28,986 nucleotides of DNA from CAYRGS01 sp964423875 (GTDB taxonomy: Bacteria > UBA8248 > JACPRG01 > G963555815): assembly GCA_964423875.1 (NCBI GenBank), contig CAYRGS010000039.1, positions 1 through 28,986 of the forward strand, given 5' to 3'. The notes below the pieces were generated by a model that was given only the letters and a program-made list of their open reading frames with translations, was not told where the DNA came from and made no database searches. A program made the position numbers and the translations under genes. This document shows positions 21,881-28,542 of the stretch, piece after piece (within the stretch, counting starts at the first letter, position 1; each line of letters begins with the position of its first letter).

Positions 21881-22747
21881 TCAAAGCAGGCAAACTTCCA
21901 CTAAAGAACAAGTTCGGCATTTCGTCAAGTTTCTTTTTTTCGGGCAGAGCTTCAAGATGCCCAAACGGCATAGAGAGAAATCGTATTTCACCGGGTCCTC
22001 GGCATCGAACCGGCGAAGCCGCGCCGTGACCTCCAGGGCGGTCCGCCAGCACGGAGTCGCATGGTCCGTCAATCCGATGTAGCGGGCGATCCGGGAGACG
22101 TGCGCATCGAGCGGAATCACCAGTTTCGCCGTCGAGACCTCGCGCCAGAGACCAAAATCCAGGCTGTCCCCCCGCCGGATCATCCACCGCAGGAAGAGGT
22201 TGAGACGTTTGCAGGCGCTGCCGTCCCGGGGGGAGGGCAGAAAGTAGCGCACCCCTTGACCGGCGCCGGGGAGGCCGCCCGGATAAAATCGCCCGCGATC
22301 CAGCGACATCAGCCCCCCGACGAACCTCGAAAGGGCGGGACCGACATCGGGCTCCTCCGGCCGGTATCCGCGCAGGAAGAAATCCCCCAGCGATCCGGCT
22401 TCCTCCATCGCCTGGCGCATCCAGTAGAAAAGACAGGCGAGATCCTCTCCGTTGTTGAACCTGTGGCGGAATGGAATCAGCCGCTCCGCGTCGCGGGCCG
22501 GGTCGAATGCGCGGACGAACCCGTAAGGGGACTTCCCGTCCGCCTCCATCAGGGCCAGGAGCCGCTTCACGCTCCGCACAATCTGGTCCACCTGTCCGTA
22601 GGCCAGGGCGGAGGCGATGAATCCAACGACCTCCCGGTCCCGCGGCGTCCGGTATTGGTGGACAACCTCCAGCGGGTCCGGAGAGAGGTGGCGGATGTCG
22701 AAGGTCCGGTAGAGATCCTCCAGCCGTCTTTTGAGAGGGAACCCCAT
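21881..22747 (-). CDS. TIGR02757 family protein (DUF2400)
   Basis: Conserved protein of unknown function, 288 residues, with a helix-hairpin-helix-like fold related to DNA glycosylases. Family wording is clear: PLEVVHQYRTPRDREVVGFIASALAYG near the N-terminus, IPFRHRFNNGEDL in the middle, LNLFLRWMIRRGD, and VIPLDAHVSRIARYIGL (compare the VDTHV of endonuclease III). The C-terminus has Cys268-x8-Cys277-x2-Cys280-x5-Cys286, the last three in endonuclease-III-like spacing, so an Fe-S cluster is likely. The ATG at 22747 overlaps the Dtd stop (TGATG, one base), so the two are translationally coupled; an immediately preceding TTG is in frame. Role inferred: nucleic-acid binding or repair. Confidence 0.88.
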   Translation of the reverse strand: MGFPLKRRLEDLYRTFDIRHLSPDPLEVVHQYRTPRDREVVGFIASALAYGQVDQIVRSVKRLLALMEADGKSPYGFVRAFDPARDAERLIPFRHRFNNGEDLACLFYWMRQAMEEAGSLGDFFLRGYRPEEPDVGPALSRFVGGLMSLDRGRFYPGGLPGAGQGVRYFLPSPRDGSACKRLNLFLRWMIRRGDSLDFGLWREVSTAKLVIPLDAHVSRIARYIGLTDHATPCWRTALEVTARLRRFDAEDPVKYDFSLCRLGILKLCPKKRNLTKCRTCSLVEVCLL

Positions 22748-23193
22748 CAAAGGTCTTTCGAATCCAGGTAAATGGTGACGGGTCCATGATTGGCGAGGCG
22801 GACGTCCATCATCGCGCCGAACACCCCCGTCTTGACCGGGACCCCCTTGGCCCGCAGGGTCCGGATGAATTCCTCATAGAGCGGTTCGGCGCGGTCGGGC
22901 TTCGCGGCCGAGGTGAAGGACGGCCTCCTTCCCTTCCGGCAATCCGCGAACAGGGTGAACTGGGAGACCACCAGGGCCGAGCCCGCGATGTCCAGCAGGG
23001 AGCGGTTGAAATTTCCCGTCTCGTCCTCGAAAATCCGGAGATGGACGGTCTTTTCGGCCAGTCGGAGGATGTCTTCCTCCGTGTCTTCCTCTCCAACGCC
23101 CAACAGGATCAGAAAACCCGGGCCGATGGACGCCTCGACTTCCCCGTCCACGGCGACCGAGGCTTCACGGACCCTTTGCAAGACCGCGCGCAT
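22747..23193 (-). CDS. dtd: D-aminoacyl-tRNA deacylase
   Basis: Homodimeric cytosolic enzyme that hydrolyses D-amino acids (and glycine from tRNA-Ala) from mischarged tRNA. At 148 residues it is full length. The signature SQFTLF (residues 77-82) and the Gly-cisPro motif NHGPVT (Gly137-Pro138), which forms the cross-subunit chiral filter, are intact; the residue before Gly is His where NDGPVT is more usual. MRAVLQRV is the canonical N-terminus and fixes the start. Its stop overlaps the TIGR02757 start by one base. A strong hairpin separates it from the LON-N gene upstream. Confidence 0.97.
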   Translation of the reverse strand: MRAVLQRVREASVAVDGEVEASIGPGFLILLGVGEEDTEEDILRLAEKTVHLRIFEDETGNFNRSLLDIAGSALVVSQFTLFADCRKGRRPSFTSAAKPDRAEPLYEEFIRTLRAKGVPVKTGVFGAMMDVRLANHGPVTIYLDSKDL

Positions 23194-23215
23194 TCGCCTC
23201 TTTCAGTGTAGGATT

Positions 23216-23234
23216 CCGGCGGCCGCGCCGCCGG
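23216..23234. terminator. GC-rich hairpin between LON-N and dtd genes
   Basis: CCGGCGGC-CGC-GCCGCCGG, a perfect eight-bp stem with a three-base loop, eight bases after the LON-N stop (- strand) and 23 bases before the dtd start. No T-run follows, so termination would be partial or Rho-assisted. A nearly identical hairpin is at 26850-26866 after the flavin monooxygenase. Confidence 0.45.
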
Positions 23235-23241
23235 CCGGGGG

Positions 23242-23898
23242 TCAGTTGAGGGACGCGAGATCGCCCCGGAGCACGGTCGTCAACAGCTTCACCCTTTCCC
23301 CGGGGTCGTCGGCCTCGAGGATCCGCTGCTTCAACCCGAGCTGGATGCCCAGGATGGACCCCAGATAGTTGGTGATATCTAGGGCGCTCTCCAGGAGACG
23401 GAGCCGGGCCAAGATGCCTGTGCGCACCTCGCTGTCCTGCCTGTAGAGGGTCCGCTCGAAGAGCCGCACCATCTCTTTTCCGGCCGCGCGAAGCTTCTCG
23501 GAATCCTCCCAGCCGGTCTCTTCCAGGATGTCCACTTCGGCGATGAGATACGGCTCCCGTTGCACGTAGTCCCTGACCCGGTAACGGCTGAGTCCCCGCA
23601 GGACGATATCCATGTTTCCGCCGGGATGTTTGACGACTTTCGAGATCCGCCCAAGCCCCCCGACGTCGTAACACTCGATTTTCCCCTCCTCCCAACCCGG
23701 CTTCATCAGCATCATCCCCAGGTAGCGGTCTCCATCGAGACAGTCGGAGACCATCTTGCGGTATCGCGCCTCGAAGATGTGCAGGGGCAAAGAGGTGTTG
23801 GGGAAGAAAATGACGTTGGGCAGCGGGAATACGGGGATTCTCCGCGGAAGCGGCCGCTCTTCCAATCGATTCCCCTCCCGGGGTTCATCAGGGCCCAT
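23242..23898 (-). CDS. LON N-terminal (substrate-binding) domain protein
   Basis: Stand-alone LON-N/PUA-like domain protein, 218 residues from the ATG; no AAA or protease domain follows, and the stop is clean. Family wording: IPVFPLPNVIFFPNTSLPLHIFEARYRKMVSDCL at the N-terminus, GRISKVVKHPGGNMDIVLRGLSRYRV in the middle, then a helical C-terminal part. Such proteins are thought to bind unfolded or specific protein clients, but bacterial roles are not well defined. The start is uncertain: a GTG directly precedes the ATG, both lacking a good ribosome-binding site, while a TTG at 23865 has GGGAGGGG six bases upstream and would give a start about eight residues before the domain. Upstream, 23899-24110 is the divergent spacer to the VOC gene and holds only a weak GGGTGAT/ATCATCC hairpin (23947-23964). 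Confidence 0.88.
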   Translation of the reverse strand: MGPDEPREGNRLEERPLPRRIPVFPLPNVIFFPNTSLPLHIFEARYRKMVSDCLDGDRYLGMMLMKPGWEEGKIECYDVGGLGRISKVVKHPGGNMDIVLRGLSRYRVRDYVQREPYLIAEVDILEETGWEDSEKLRAAGKEMVRLFERTLYRQDSEVRTGILARLRLLESALDITNYLGSILGIQLGLKQRILEADDPGERVKLLTTVLRGDLASLN

Positions 23899-24110
23899 CA
23901 CGACAAAGGTCCGATTGAAGCGCCTATCCGCCCTTCTATCCAGTATAGGGTGATGGGATCATCCCCTCAAATAATTTTCGGATCAGTCGCCCCGCTTCGC
24001 GACGTGAAACGGAAATCCCCTCCCACCTCCGGCTCGGAGTTTGATATCCTCTTTCCTGATCCACTGAATCCGGATGAACCTTGCGGTCGGGCGAAAGAAG
24101 GAGAAACGAT

Positions 24111-24587
24111 ATGGGGCGTTTGAAGCGGCTTCAACACATCGGCATCAAGGTGTCCGATATCGAGCGCTCGATGGCCTGGTACCGGGACATCCTGGGCCTG
24201 AAGGTCTCCGAGCGGCACAAACCGGGCGAAGCCCCCGGGTACCCCGGTCTGTGTCTGATGCGCTGCGAACGGGACCACCATCACGTGAACCTTATCCACT
24301 CACCCGAATGGGCGGGCCGGGAAAGCCGCGGCGACACCGGCGGCGAAGACAACCTCGACATCGGGGTCCACCACTTCGCCTTCGAGGTCGAGACCCGGGA
24401 GGACTTCGACGCCATGCTCGATGAGATGAAGGCGAAGGACGTGGAGATCGTCATGGGCCCCGTCAAACACAGCGCGACGCACCCCGACGGCGACGGCTCC
24501 TGGGGCGAGAACCGCTCTTTCTATTTCCTGGACCCGGACAAGAACCGCATCGAAATCTTCTGCGAGATGCATCGGTTCGATGAATGA
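24111..24587 (+). CDS. VOC superfamily protein (glyoxalase/extradiol dioxygenase-like)
   Basis: Vicinal-oxygen-chelate fold protein, 158 residues, two beta-alpha-beta-beta-beta modules. Likely metal ligands His9 (LQHIGIKV), His88 (VHHFAFEV) and Glu148 (NRIEIFCE) are all present, the 2-His-1-Glu arrangement of catalytic VOC enzymes. An unusual His-rich loop RCERDHHHVNL (residues 51-61) is also present. The reaction could be ring cleavage, glyoxalase-type isomerisation or epimerisation; the sequence does not decide. The ATG at 24111 is fixed by AAGGAG nine bases upstream; the frame is open further upstream but that part is basic and not family-like. It is divergent from the LON-N gene and separated from the M24 peptidase by a 369-bp repeat-bearing spacer. 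Confidence 0.9.
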   Translation: MGRLKRLQHIGIKVSDIERSMAWYRDILGLKVSERHKPGEAPGYPGLCLMRCERDHHHVNLIHSPEWAGRESRGDTGGEDNLDIGVHHFAFEVETREDFDAMLDEMKAKDVEIVMGPVKHSATHPDGDGSWGENRSFYFLDPDKNRIEIFCEMHRFDE

Positions 24588-24622
24588 GGGACGGATAAGT
24601 CGCGGGGGGCGCTTTTTGGGCG

Positions 24623-24644
24623 CTTGCGTGCCGGCCAAGCTGCG
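24623..24644. repeat. Inverted fourth copy of the 22-bp dispersed repeat
   Basis: Reverse complement of the copy at 4608-4629, identical over all 22 bases. The similarity continues to about 24690: GTTGTAAT and CCGTGCGCCA appear in reverse complement in the same relative order as at 4565-4590. The distance between copies is about 20 kb. Confidence 0.65.
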
Positions 24645-24839
24645 ATTGAAGTTGCTTTCCCCGATTACAACTTCTGTGGCGCACGGCCTCCAGATAGTCT
24701 ATCGAGTAGGTGCGCGAGTGCCCAAAAAACCGAGACCGGGTGTCCGCCCCACCTTCGTTTGGCGATAGAGTCAGTTTCACTGCCCAGATGATGGGGCCGC
24801 GCTTAATAGACGAACTGTGGCCTGACTGCCTCCAAGCGC

Positions 24840-24937
24840 GGGTAAGGTCAAGCCGCAGGCTTGGCCGCAAAAAGTTCTAAGGGGGAGTCTGGGGGGGGCG
24901 TCTTACAAGAAGCCCCCCCCCAGGGTTCTCATCCCTT
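24840..24937. repeat. Two-hairpin dispersed repeat, copy 2
   Basis: Same order as copy 1 at 13001-13097: hairpin GGTCAAGCC-GCA-GGCTTGGCC (24846-24866, one G-T pair), then GCAAAAAGTTCT, GGGGGAGTCT, a second hairpin with an eight-G/nine-C stem (24889-24923) with an inner TCTT/AAGA, and a closing CCCTT. It ends eight bases before the ribosome-binding site of the M24 peptidase gene. The rest of 24645-24839 holds no gene. Confidence 0.6.
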
Positions 24938-24956
24938 CCCCTTCAAGAGGTTTTTC

Positions 24957-26126
24957 ATGGACCGAGCGAAGCTTGACGCCTTGATGGACGCCGAGGGTCT
25001 GGATGCCCTTCTGGCCTCCTCACCGGAGAACATCTACTACACCAGCCGATTTCCGGTTCCGCTGACGGCGGGCAATCGCGGGCTTTCCCTTCTCCTTCGG
25101 ACCTCCGAGGCCGTCGCCGTCCTCTTGCCCAAGGGAAGGGCGCCGATCCTCCTCTGCACCGTCGGCCTAGCCGGCTTGGCCGACGTTCACAGCCCCGGCA
25201 TGGAGACGCGCCATTCCGGAACCGGGATGCATATCGAATGGCCCGAAGGGACCGAGCACGTCGTCAACGCGCCGACGCCGGCCGAGAACCTCTCGGCCAC
25301 GCTGAAGGAGCTGGGGCTGGACCGGGGCCGCCTGGGCATCGAGATGGCGCCCATCTCGGCGGTCACCCTCGGACACTTGCAAGCAAAGCTTCCGGACCTC
25401 TCCTTCACCGACGCGCGGCCTGCGTTCTTCAACCTGCGGCAGGTAAAGACCCGGGCGGAGATCGACCGGATGCGCCATGCGAACCGCGTGAACACGGCGG
25501 CCATCCGCGCGGCGCTGGACGTGATTCGCGACGGCGCGATTGAACAGGACATCCTGGAGGCGTTCAAGTCGAAGCTCAGGGAGATGGGCTGCGACTGGGA
25601 GTCGGCCGCTTTGGGCGCGGGACCGCAGAGCGGGGAGTCCTACAACATCGCCGGTGATTACGTCTTGAACCCGGGCGACGCCGTACGCTTCGACGTTACC
25701 GCCGTTTACGAATTTTATTTCTCGGACCTGTCCCGATGCGCAACCGTGGGCGATCCCCCGGCGGCGGTCCGACGGCTTTACGACGCGCTATTCGAAGCCC
25801 AGCAGGCGATGATGGTGGCTGTCCGGCCCGGCGTCCCCGCCTCCGAGCTGTTCCGGATCGGCGTGGAGAAGGTCAAGGCCGCGGGATACGGAAGCTATGC
25901 GCGCGGGAACATGGGCCACGGCCTGGGCCTGGGCCACTACGAAGAGCCCTTCATCACGCCCGATAACGACACGCCGCTGGAGACCGGGATGACGCTGGCC
26001 ATCGAGGCCCCCTACTATGTGGCGGGGAAATACGGACTGAACGTCGAGAACAACGTCCTGGTCACGGAGGCAGGGTGCGAAGTCCTGGATGACGACCTGA
26101 CGCTGGATCTCTTCCATTGCGGTTGA
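24957..26126 (+). CDS. M24 family metallopeptidase (Xaa-Pro dipeptidase/creatinase-like)
   Basis: Pita-bread-fold enzyme of 389 residues: a creatinase N-terminal domain (about 1-155) and an M24 catalytic domain. All five metal ligands are visible: Asp246 (RFDVTAV), Asp257 (FSDLSR), His321 (GHGLGLGHYEEPF), Glu350 (LAIEAPYY) and Glu364 (NVENNV), plus the catalytic-type His327. It could be a proline dipeptidase, a creatinase or another C-N hydrolase; intact metal ligands favour a metallohydrolase rather than metal-free creatinase. The ATG at 24957 has AAGAGG six bases upstream and gives a canonical N-terminus (RAKLDALMDAEGLDALL); an upstream in-frame extension runs through repeat copy 2 and is rejected. 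It is 121 bp upstream of the Rid gene, same strand. Confidence 0.92.
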   Translation: MDRAKLDALMDAEGLDALLASSPENIYYTSRFPVPLTAGNRGLSLLLRTSEAVAVLLPKGRAPILLCTVGLAGLADVHSPGMETRHSGTGMHIEWPEGTEHVVNAPTPAENLSATLKELGLDRGRLGIEMAPISAVTLGHLQAKLPDLSFTDARPAFFNLRQVKTRAEIDRMRHANRVNTAAIRAALDVIRDGAIEQDILEAFKSKLREMGCDWESAALGAGPQSGESYNIAGDYVLNPGDAVRFDVTAVYEFYFSDLSRCATVGDPPAAVRRLYDALFEAQQAMMVAVRPGVPASELFRIGVEKVKAAGYGSYARGNMGHGLGLGHYEEPFITPDNDTPLETGMTLAIEAPYYVAGKYGLNVENNVLVTEAGCEVLDDDLTLDLFHCG

Positions 26127-26247
26127 GGAGAGTCGAGATCCCGAAAACCCTCTTTCTCGCGGACCGCTGAGAACTTTGATGCCCCCGGTGAGAATATTTT
26201 CGGGAGCAAGGTAGCGCGGGGGACGCGGGTCATGGAAGGAAAGAAGC

Positions 26248-26628
26248 ATGGAAAAAGAAGTGATTCATCCGCCGGGGGTGGCCCGGGGGATCGTCCCGCA
26301 TTCCCTGGGGATGGTGTTCGGGGACTTGATCTTCTGCTCGGGCCAGTTCGGACTCGACCCCGAGACCGGCAAGCTGGTCGCGGGGGGGATCGGCCCCGAG
26401 ACCCGGCAGTGCTGCGAGAACCTCAAGCGCATCCTCGACGCCGCCGGCTCCTCCCTGGACAAGGCCCTCAAAGCGACCATCTTCATGGCCGACGTCTCCG
26501 AGCTCATGGAGATGAACGAGGTCTTCAACGAATACTTCCCGGCCGAGCCGCCCGTGCGGACGACCAACGCCGTCCAGGGGCACGTCCACGGCGCGCGCGT
26601 CCAAATCGAGCTGATCGCCCACAGGTGA
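26248..26628 (+). CDS. RidA/YjgF family protein
   Basis: Small trimeric Rid-fold protein, 126 residues. Family members hydrolyse reactive enamine/imine intermediates made by PLP enzymes, or act in degradation pathways. Seen: FGDLIFCSGQFGLDPETGKLVAGGIGPETRQCCENLKRIL and the C-terminal PPVRTTNAVQGHVHGARVQIELIAH with Arg104 and Glu121 where the catalytic Arg105 and Glu120 of E. coli RidA lie. Intact Arg104 suggests true imine deaminase ability. A good ribosome-binding site (GGAAGGAAAG) precedes the ATG. Following the M24 gene, it may serve the same degradation route. A strong hairpin lies just downstream. Confidence 0.93.
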   Translation: MEKEVIHPPGVARGIVPHSLGMVFGDLIFCSGQFGLDPETGKLVAGGIGPETRQCCENLKRILDAAGSSLDKALKATIFMADVSELMEMNEVFNEYFPAEPPVRTTNAVQGHVHGARVQIELIAHR

Positions 26629-26646
26629 GGGAAGGGCGACCCATCG

Positions 26647-26662
26647 CCCGCCGACGGGCGGG
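26647..26662 (+). terminator. Hairpin downstream of the Rid gene
   Basis: CCCGCC-GACG-GGCGGG, a perfect six-bp stem with a four-base loop, 18 bases after the Rid stop. It is followed by TCCATAGGGGTTTGGG without a T-run, so it is a weak intrinsic terminator candidate. The remaining bases to 26849 hold no gene. Confidence 0.4.
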
Positions 26663-26849
26663 TCCATAGGGGTTTGGGTCGGCCGATTCTTCGTCCTCCG
26701 GCAGATCGAATCTGAATCATTGAAGCGGGGAGTCCGTATCACACCCGGTTTTGCGGACGAGCAGCCGGTAGCGCGTCGTGCGTTCGTCATTTGATCCTTT
26801 TCGGATTACTGGTCCTCTTCAGCCCCGCATTGAATCGACCGTGAAGCAT

Positions 26850-26866
26850 CGGCGGCCGGGCCGCCG
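26850..26866 (-). terminator. Hairpin downstream of the flavin monooxygenase gene
   Basis: CGGCGGC-CGG-GCCGCCG, a perfect seven-bp stem with a three-base loop, 23 bases after the stop of the monooxygenase (- strand). No T-run. It nearly matches the hairpin at 23216-23234 and may be the same terminator type. Confidence 0.45.
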
Positions 26867-26889
26867 GTGAGACGAGGCCCTTCGATCCA

Positions 26890-28539
26890 TCAAGCGCCGC
26901 GGACGCGGTCGATGAGGGCCGTTGCCTCTTCAGGGATCCTGTCCCCCCGCCACGCCACATGCTGATCGGGGCGCACCAGCGCTAAAGCCCGCTCGTATAG
27001 CTCATGCGCGGCCGGCTCCGGAACGTCGAGCACCTTGAGAGGCACCCCCCGCCCGGCCGCGGCCTCTTCAAGCCTCGTCGTGTCCGCATTCGACCCGCTG
27101 AGCCGCAGGAGCGTGAAGTATTTTCCCAGGTGATCGAACAAGGCCGTCCCGTCATCCCGCCAAAAGTGCGGCGCGCGTGCGCCGGGGCGCGCGGTGGGCT
27201 CGAAGTCGTTCGGATGGTCCGTGGGAGCCGGCGTGCCGTCGGTCCAGCAGATGGGCGATCGATCGTAACGGGGGCCGAGCCAGATTCCGGGGATGATGAA
27301 TTCGCTCCGCGCGTGCTCGTGTAATCGTTTGCCCAACCGTCTGCGATCTTCGGCACCTTGCCGGGTTTCCGATTCAATGTGATCGGAAACCGTCAGGGTC
27401 CCGACGGAAGTGGCGAAACCCTTGGCGAAGTTCACGTTCCGGATGCCGATGGGCCTGCGCTCGACGTCGTAACTGTCCAGGAGCTTCGGCCCGCCCCAGC
27501 CTTGAAGCACCGCCGCGAGCTTCCAGCCGAGATTCGCCGCGTCGTCCACCCCCGTGTTCATCCCCAGGCCGCCCGTCGGCGTGAAGAGATGAATCGAGTC
27601 CCCCGCCAGGAAGACCCGGCCGCTACCGTATCTTTGCGCCACCAGACTATATCCCGCAGTCCAAGGGAGGGCGGACAGGATCTCGACGGGAAATTCCACG
27701 GCGGCCGCCTTGTGAATCAGCTTGATCGCATCGAGATTGGACGGGGTTTCCCCCGGCGGTATCTGGACGTGGAACAACATGTGCTCGCCGCCGTCGATTG
27801 AAACAAAGAACGTCCGGATCTCAGGATTGAGGATCCAATACATCCACGCAGGGTCCGCCTTGAGCCAGGTCCGGGGCGACGGCGTACGGAAGTACACGGC
27901 CAGCATGGAGCCGCCCATGAACGGACGCACCACGCCACTCTCGCCCTCGTACTCGATGCCCAGTTGTTTCCGCACCCGGCTCCTCGGGCCGTCGCATCCG
28001 ACGAGGTATTCGGCGCGGAACGTCTCGCGCCGCTCCGATGCGACCTCCACGGCTTCGGCCACGACGTGGTCCTTCTCCCGCCGATAGGAATCCAAACGCC
28101 AGCCGAACCGTAGAGAGACGTCGGGGAACGATTCCGCGTGATCCTTCAGAATCGCCTCCAGGAAGATCTGCGATACACGGTGGGGCGGCTCGGGGGTCGG
28201 CCAATTTCCCTCTCCCGCCCGGGCAAGCGCAACGGCCTCGGAGGAGGAAGGAAGCGGGAAGCGGGCGAGCTCGTAACCGGTCAACCGCGTCAGGTAGACC
28301 AGGTCGGTGGGATGATCGGCCGGCAGGCCCGCGGCGCGGATCCGGTGTGCAACGCCCAAGCGGCGGAAGTGCTCCATGGACCTCGCACCGGTCGCATTCG
28401 CTTTGGGGTGCTTCGCGGTTTCCGCCCGGTCGTTGAGAAGCACACAGGGCACCCCCCGCCAGCCGAGCTCCATCGCGAGTGTGAGGCCGACGGGACCTCC
28501 ACCTGCGATCAGGACCGGAACTTCTTTCCCTCCCTTCAA
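26890..28539 (-). CDS. Class A FAD-dependent aromatic monooxygenase (TfdB/MhpA-like)
   Basis: Single-component flavin hydroxylase of the PHBH fold, 549 residues, using NAD(P)H and O2. Motifs: the FAD-binding GGGPVG (13-18), the NAD(P)H/FAD motif CDGPRSRVRK with Asp183-Gly184, and the second FAD motif VFLAGDSIHLFTPTGGLGMNTGVDDAANLGWKLA with Gly313-Asp314. A thioredoxin-like C-terminal domain (from about 440) is present, as in the phenol hydroxylase/TfdB/MhpA group. The start is a TTG with GGAGG seven bases upstream; no ATG or GTG fits. Likely reaction: ortho-hydroxylation of a phenolic or related ring; substrate unknown. No ring-cleavage gene is adjacent, though a VOC protein is about 2.3 kb away on the other strand. 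A hairpin follows its stop, and an unrecognised open frame ends three bases before its start. Confidence 0.93.
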   Translation of the reverse strand: MKGGKEVPVLIAGGGPVGLTLAMELGWRGVPCVLLNDRAETAKHPKANATGARSMEHFRRLGVAHRIRAAGLPADHPTDLVYLTRLTGYELARFPLPSSSEAVALARAGEGNWPTPEPPHRVSQIFLEAILKDHAESFPDVSLRFGWRLDSYRREKDHVVAEAVEVASERRETFRAEYLVGCDGPRSRVRKQLGIEYEGESGVVRPFMGGSMLAVYFRTPSPRTWLKADPAWMYWILNPEIRTFFVSIDGGEHMLFHVQIPPGETPSNLDAIKLIHKAAAVEFPVEILSALPWTAGYSLVAQRYGSGRVFLAGDSIHLFTPTGGLGMNTGVDDAANLGWKLAAVLQGWGGPKLLDSYDVERRPIGIRNVNFAKGFATSVGTLTVSDHIESETRQGAEDRRRLGKRLHEHARSEFIIPGIWLGPRYDRSPICWTDGTPAPTDHPNDFEPTARPGARAPHFWRDDGTALFDHLGKYFTLLRLSGSNADTTRLEEAAAGRGVPLKVLDVPEPAAHELYERALALVRPDQHVAWRGDRIPEEATALIDRVRGA

Positions 28540-28542
28540 ACC

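Noticed and set aside
24861..24956. N-terminal extension of the M24 peptidase.
   Set aside because: It reads through the poly-G/poly-C hairpin repeat; the ATG at 24957 has a good ribosome-binding site and a canonical N-terminus.
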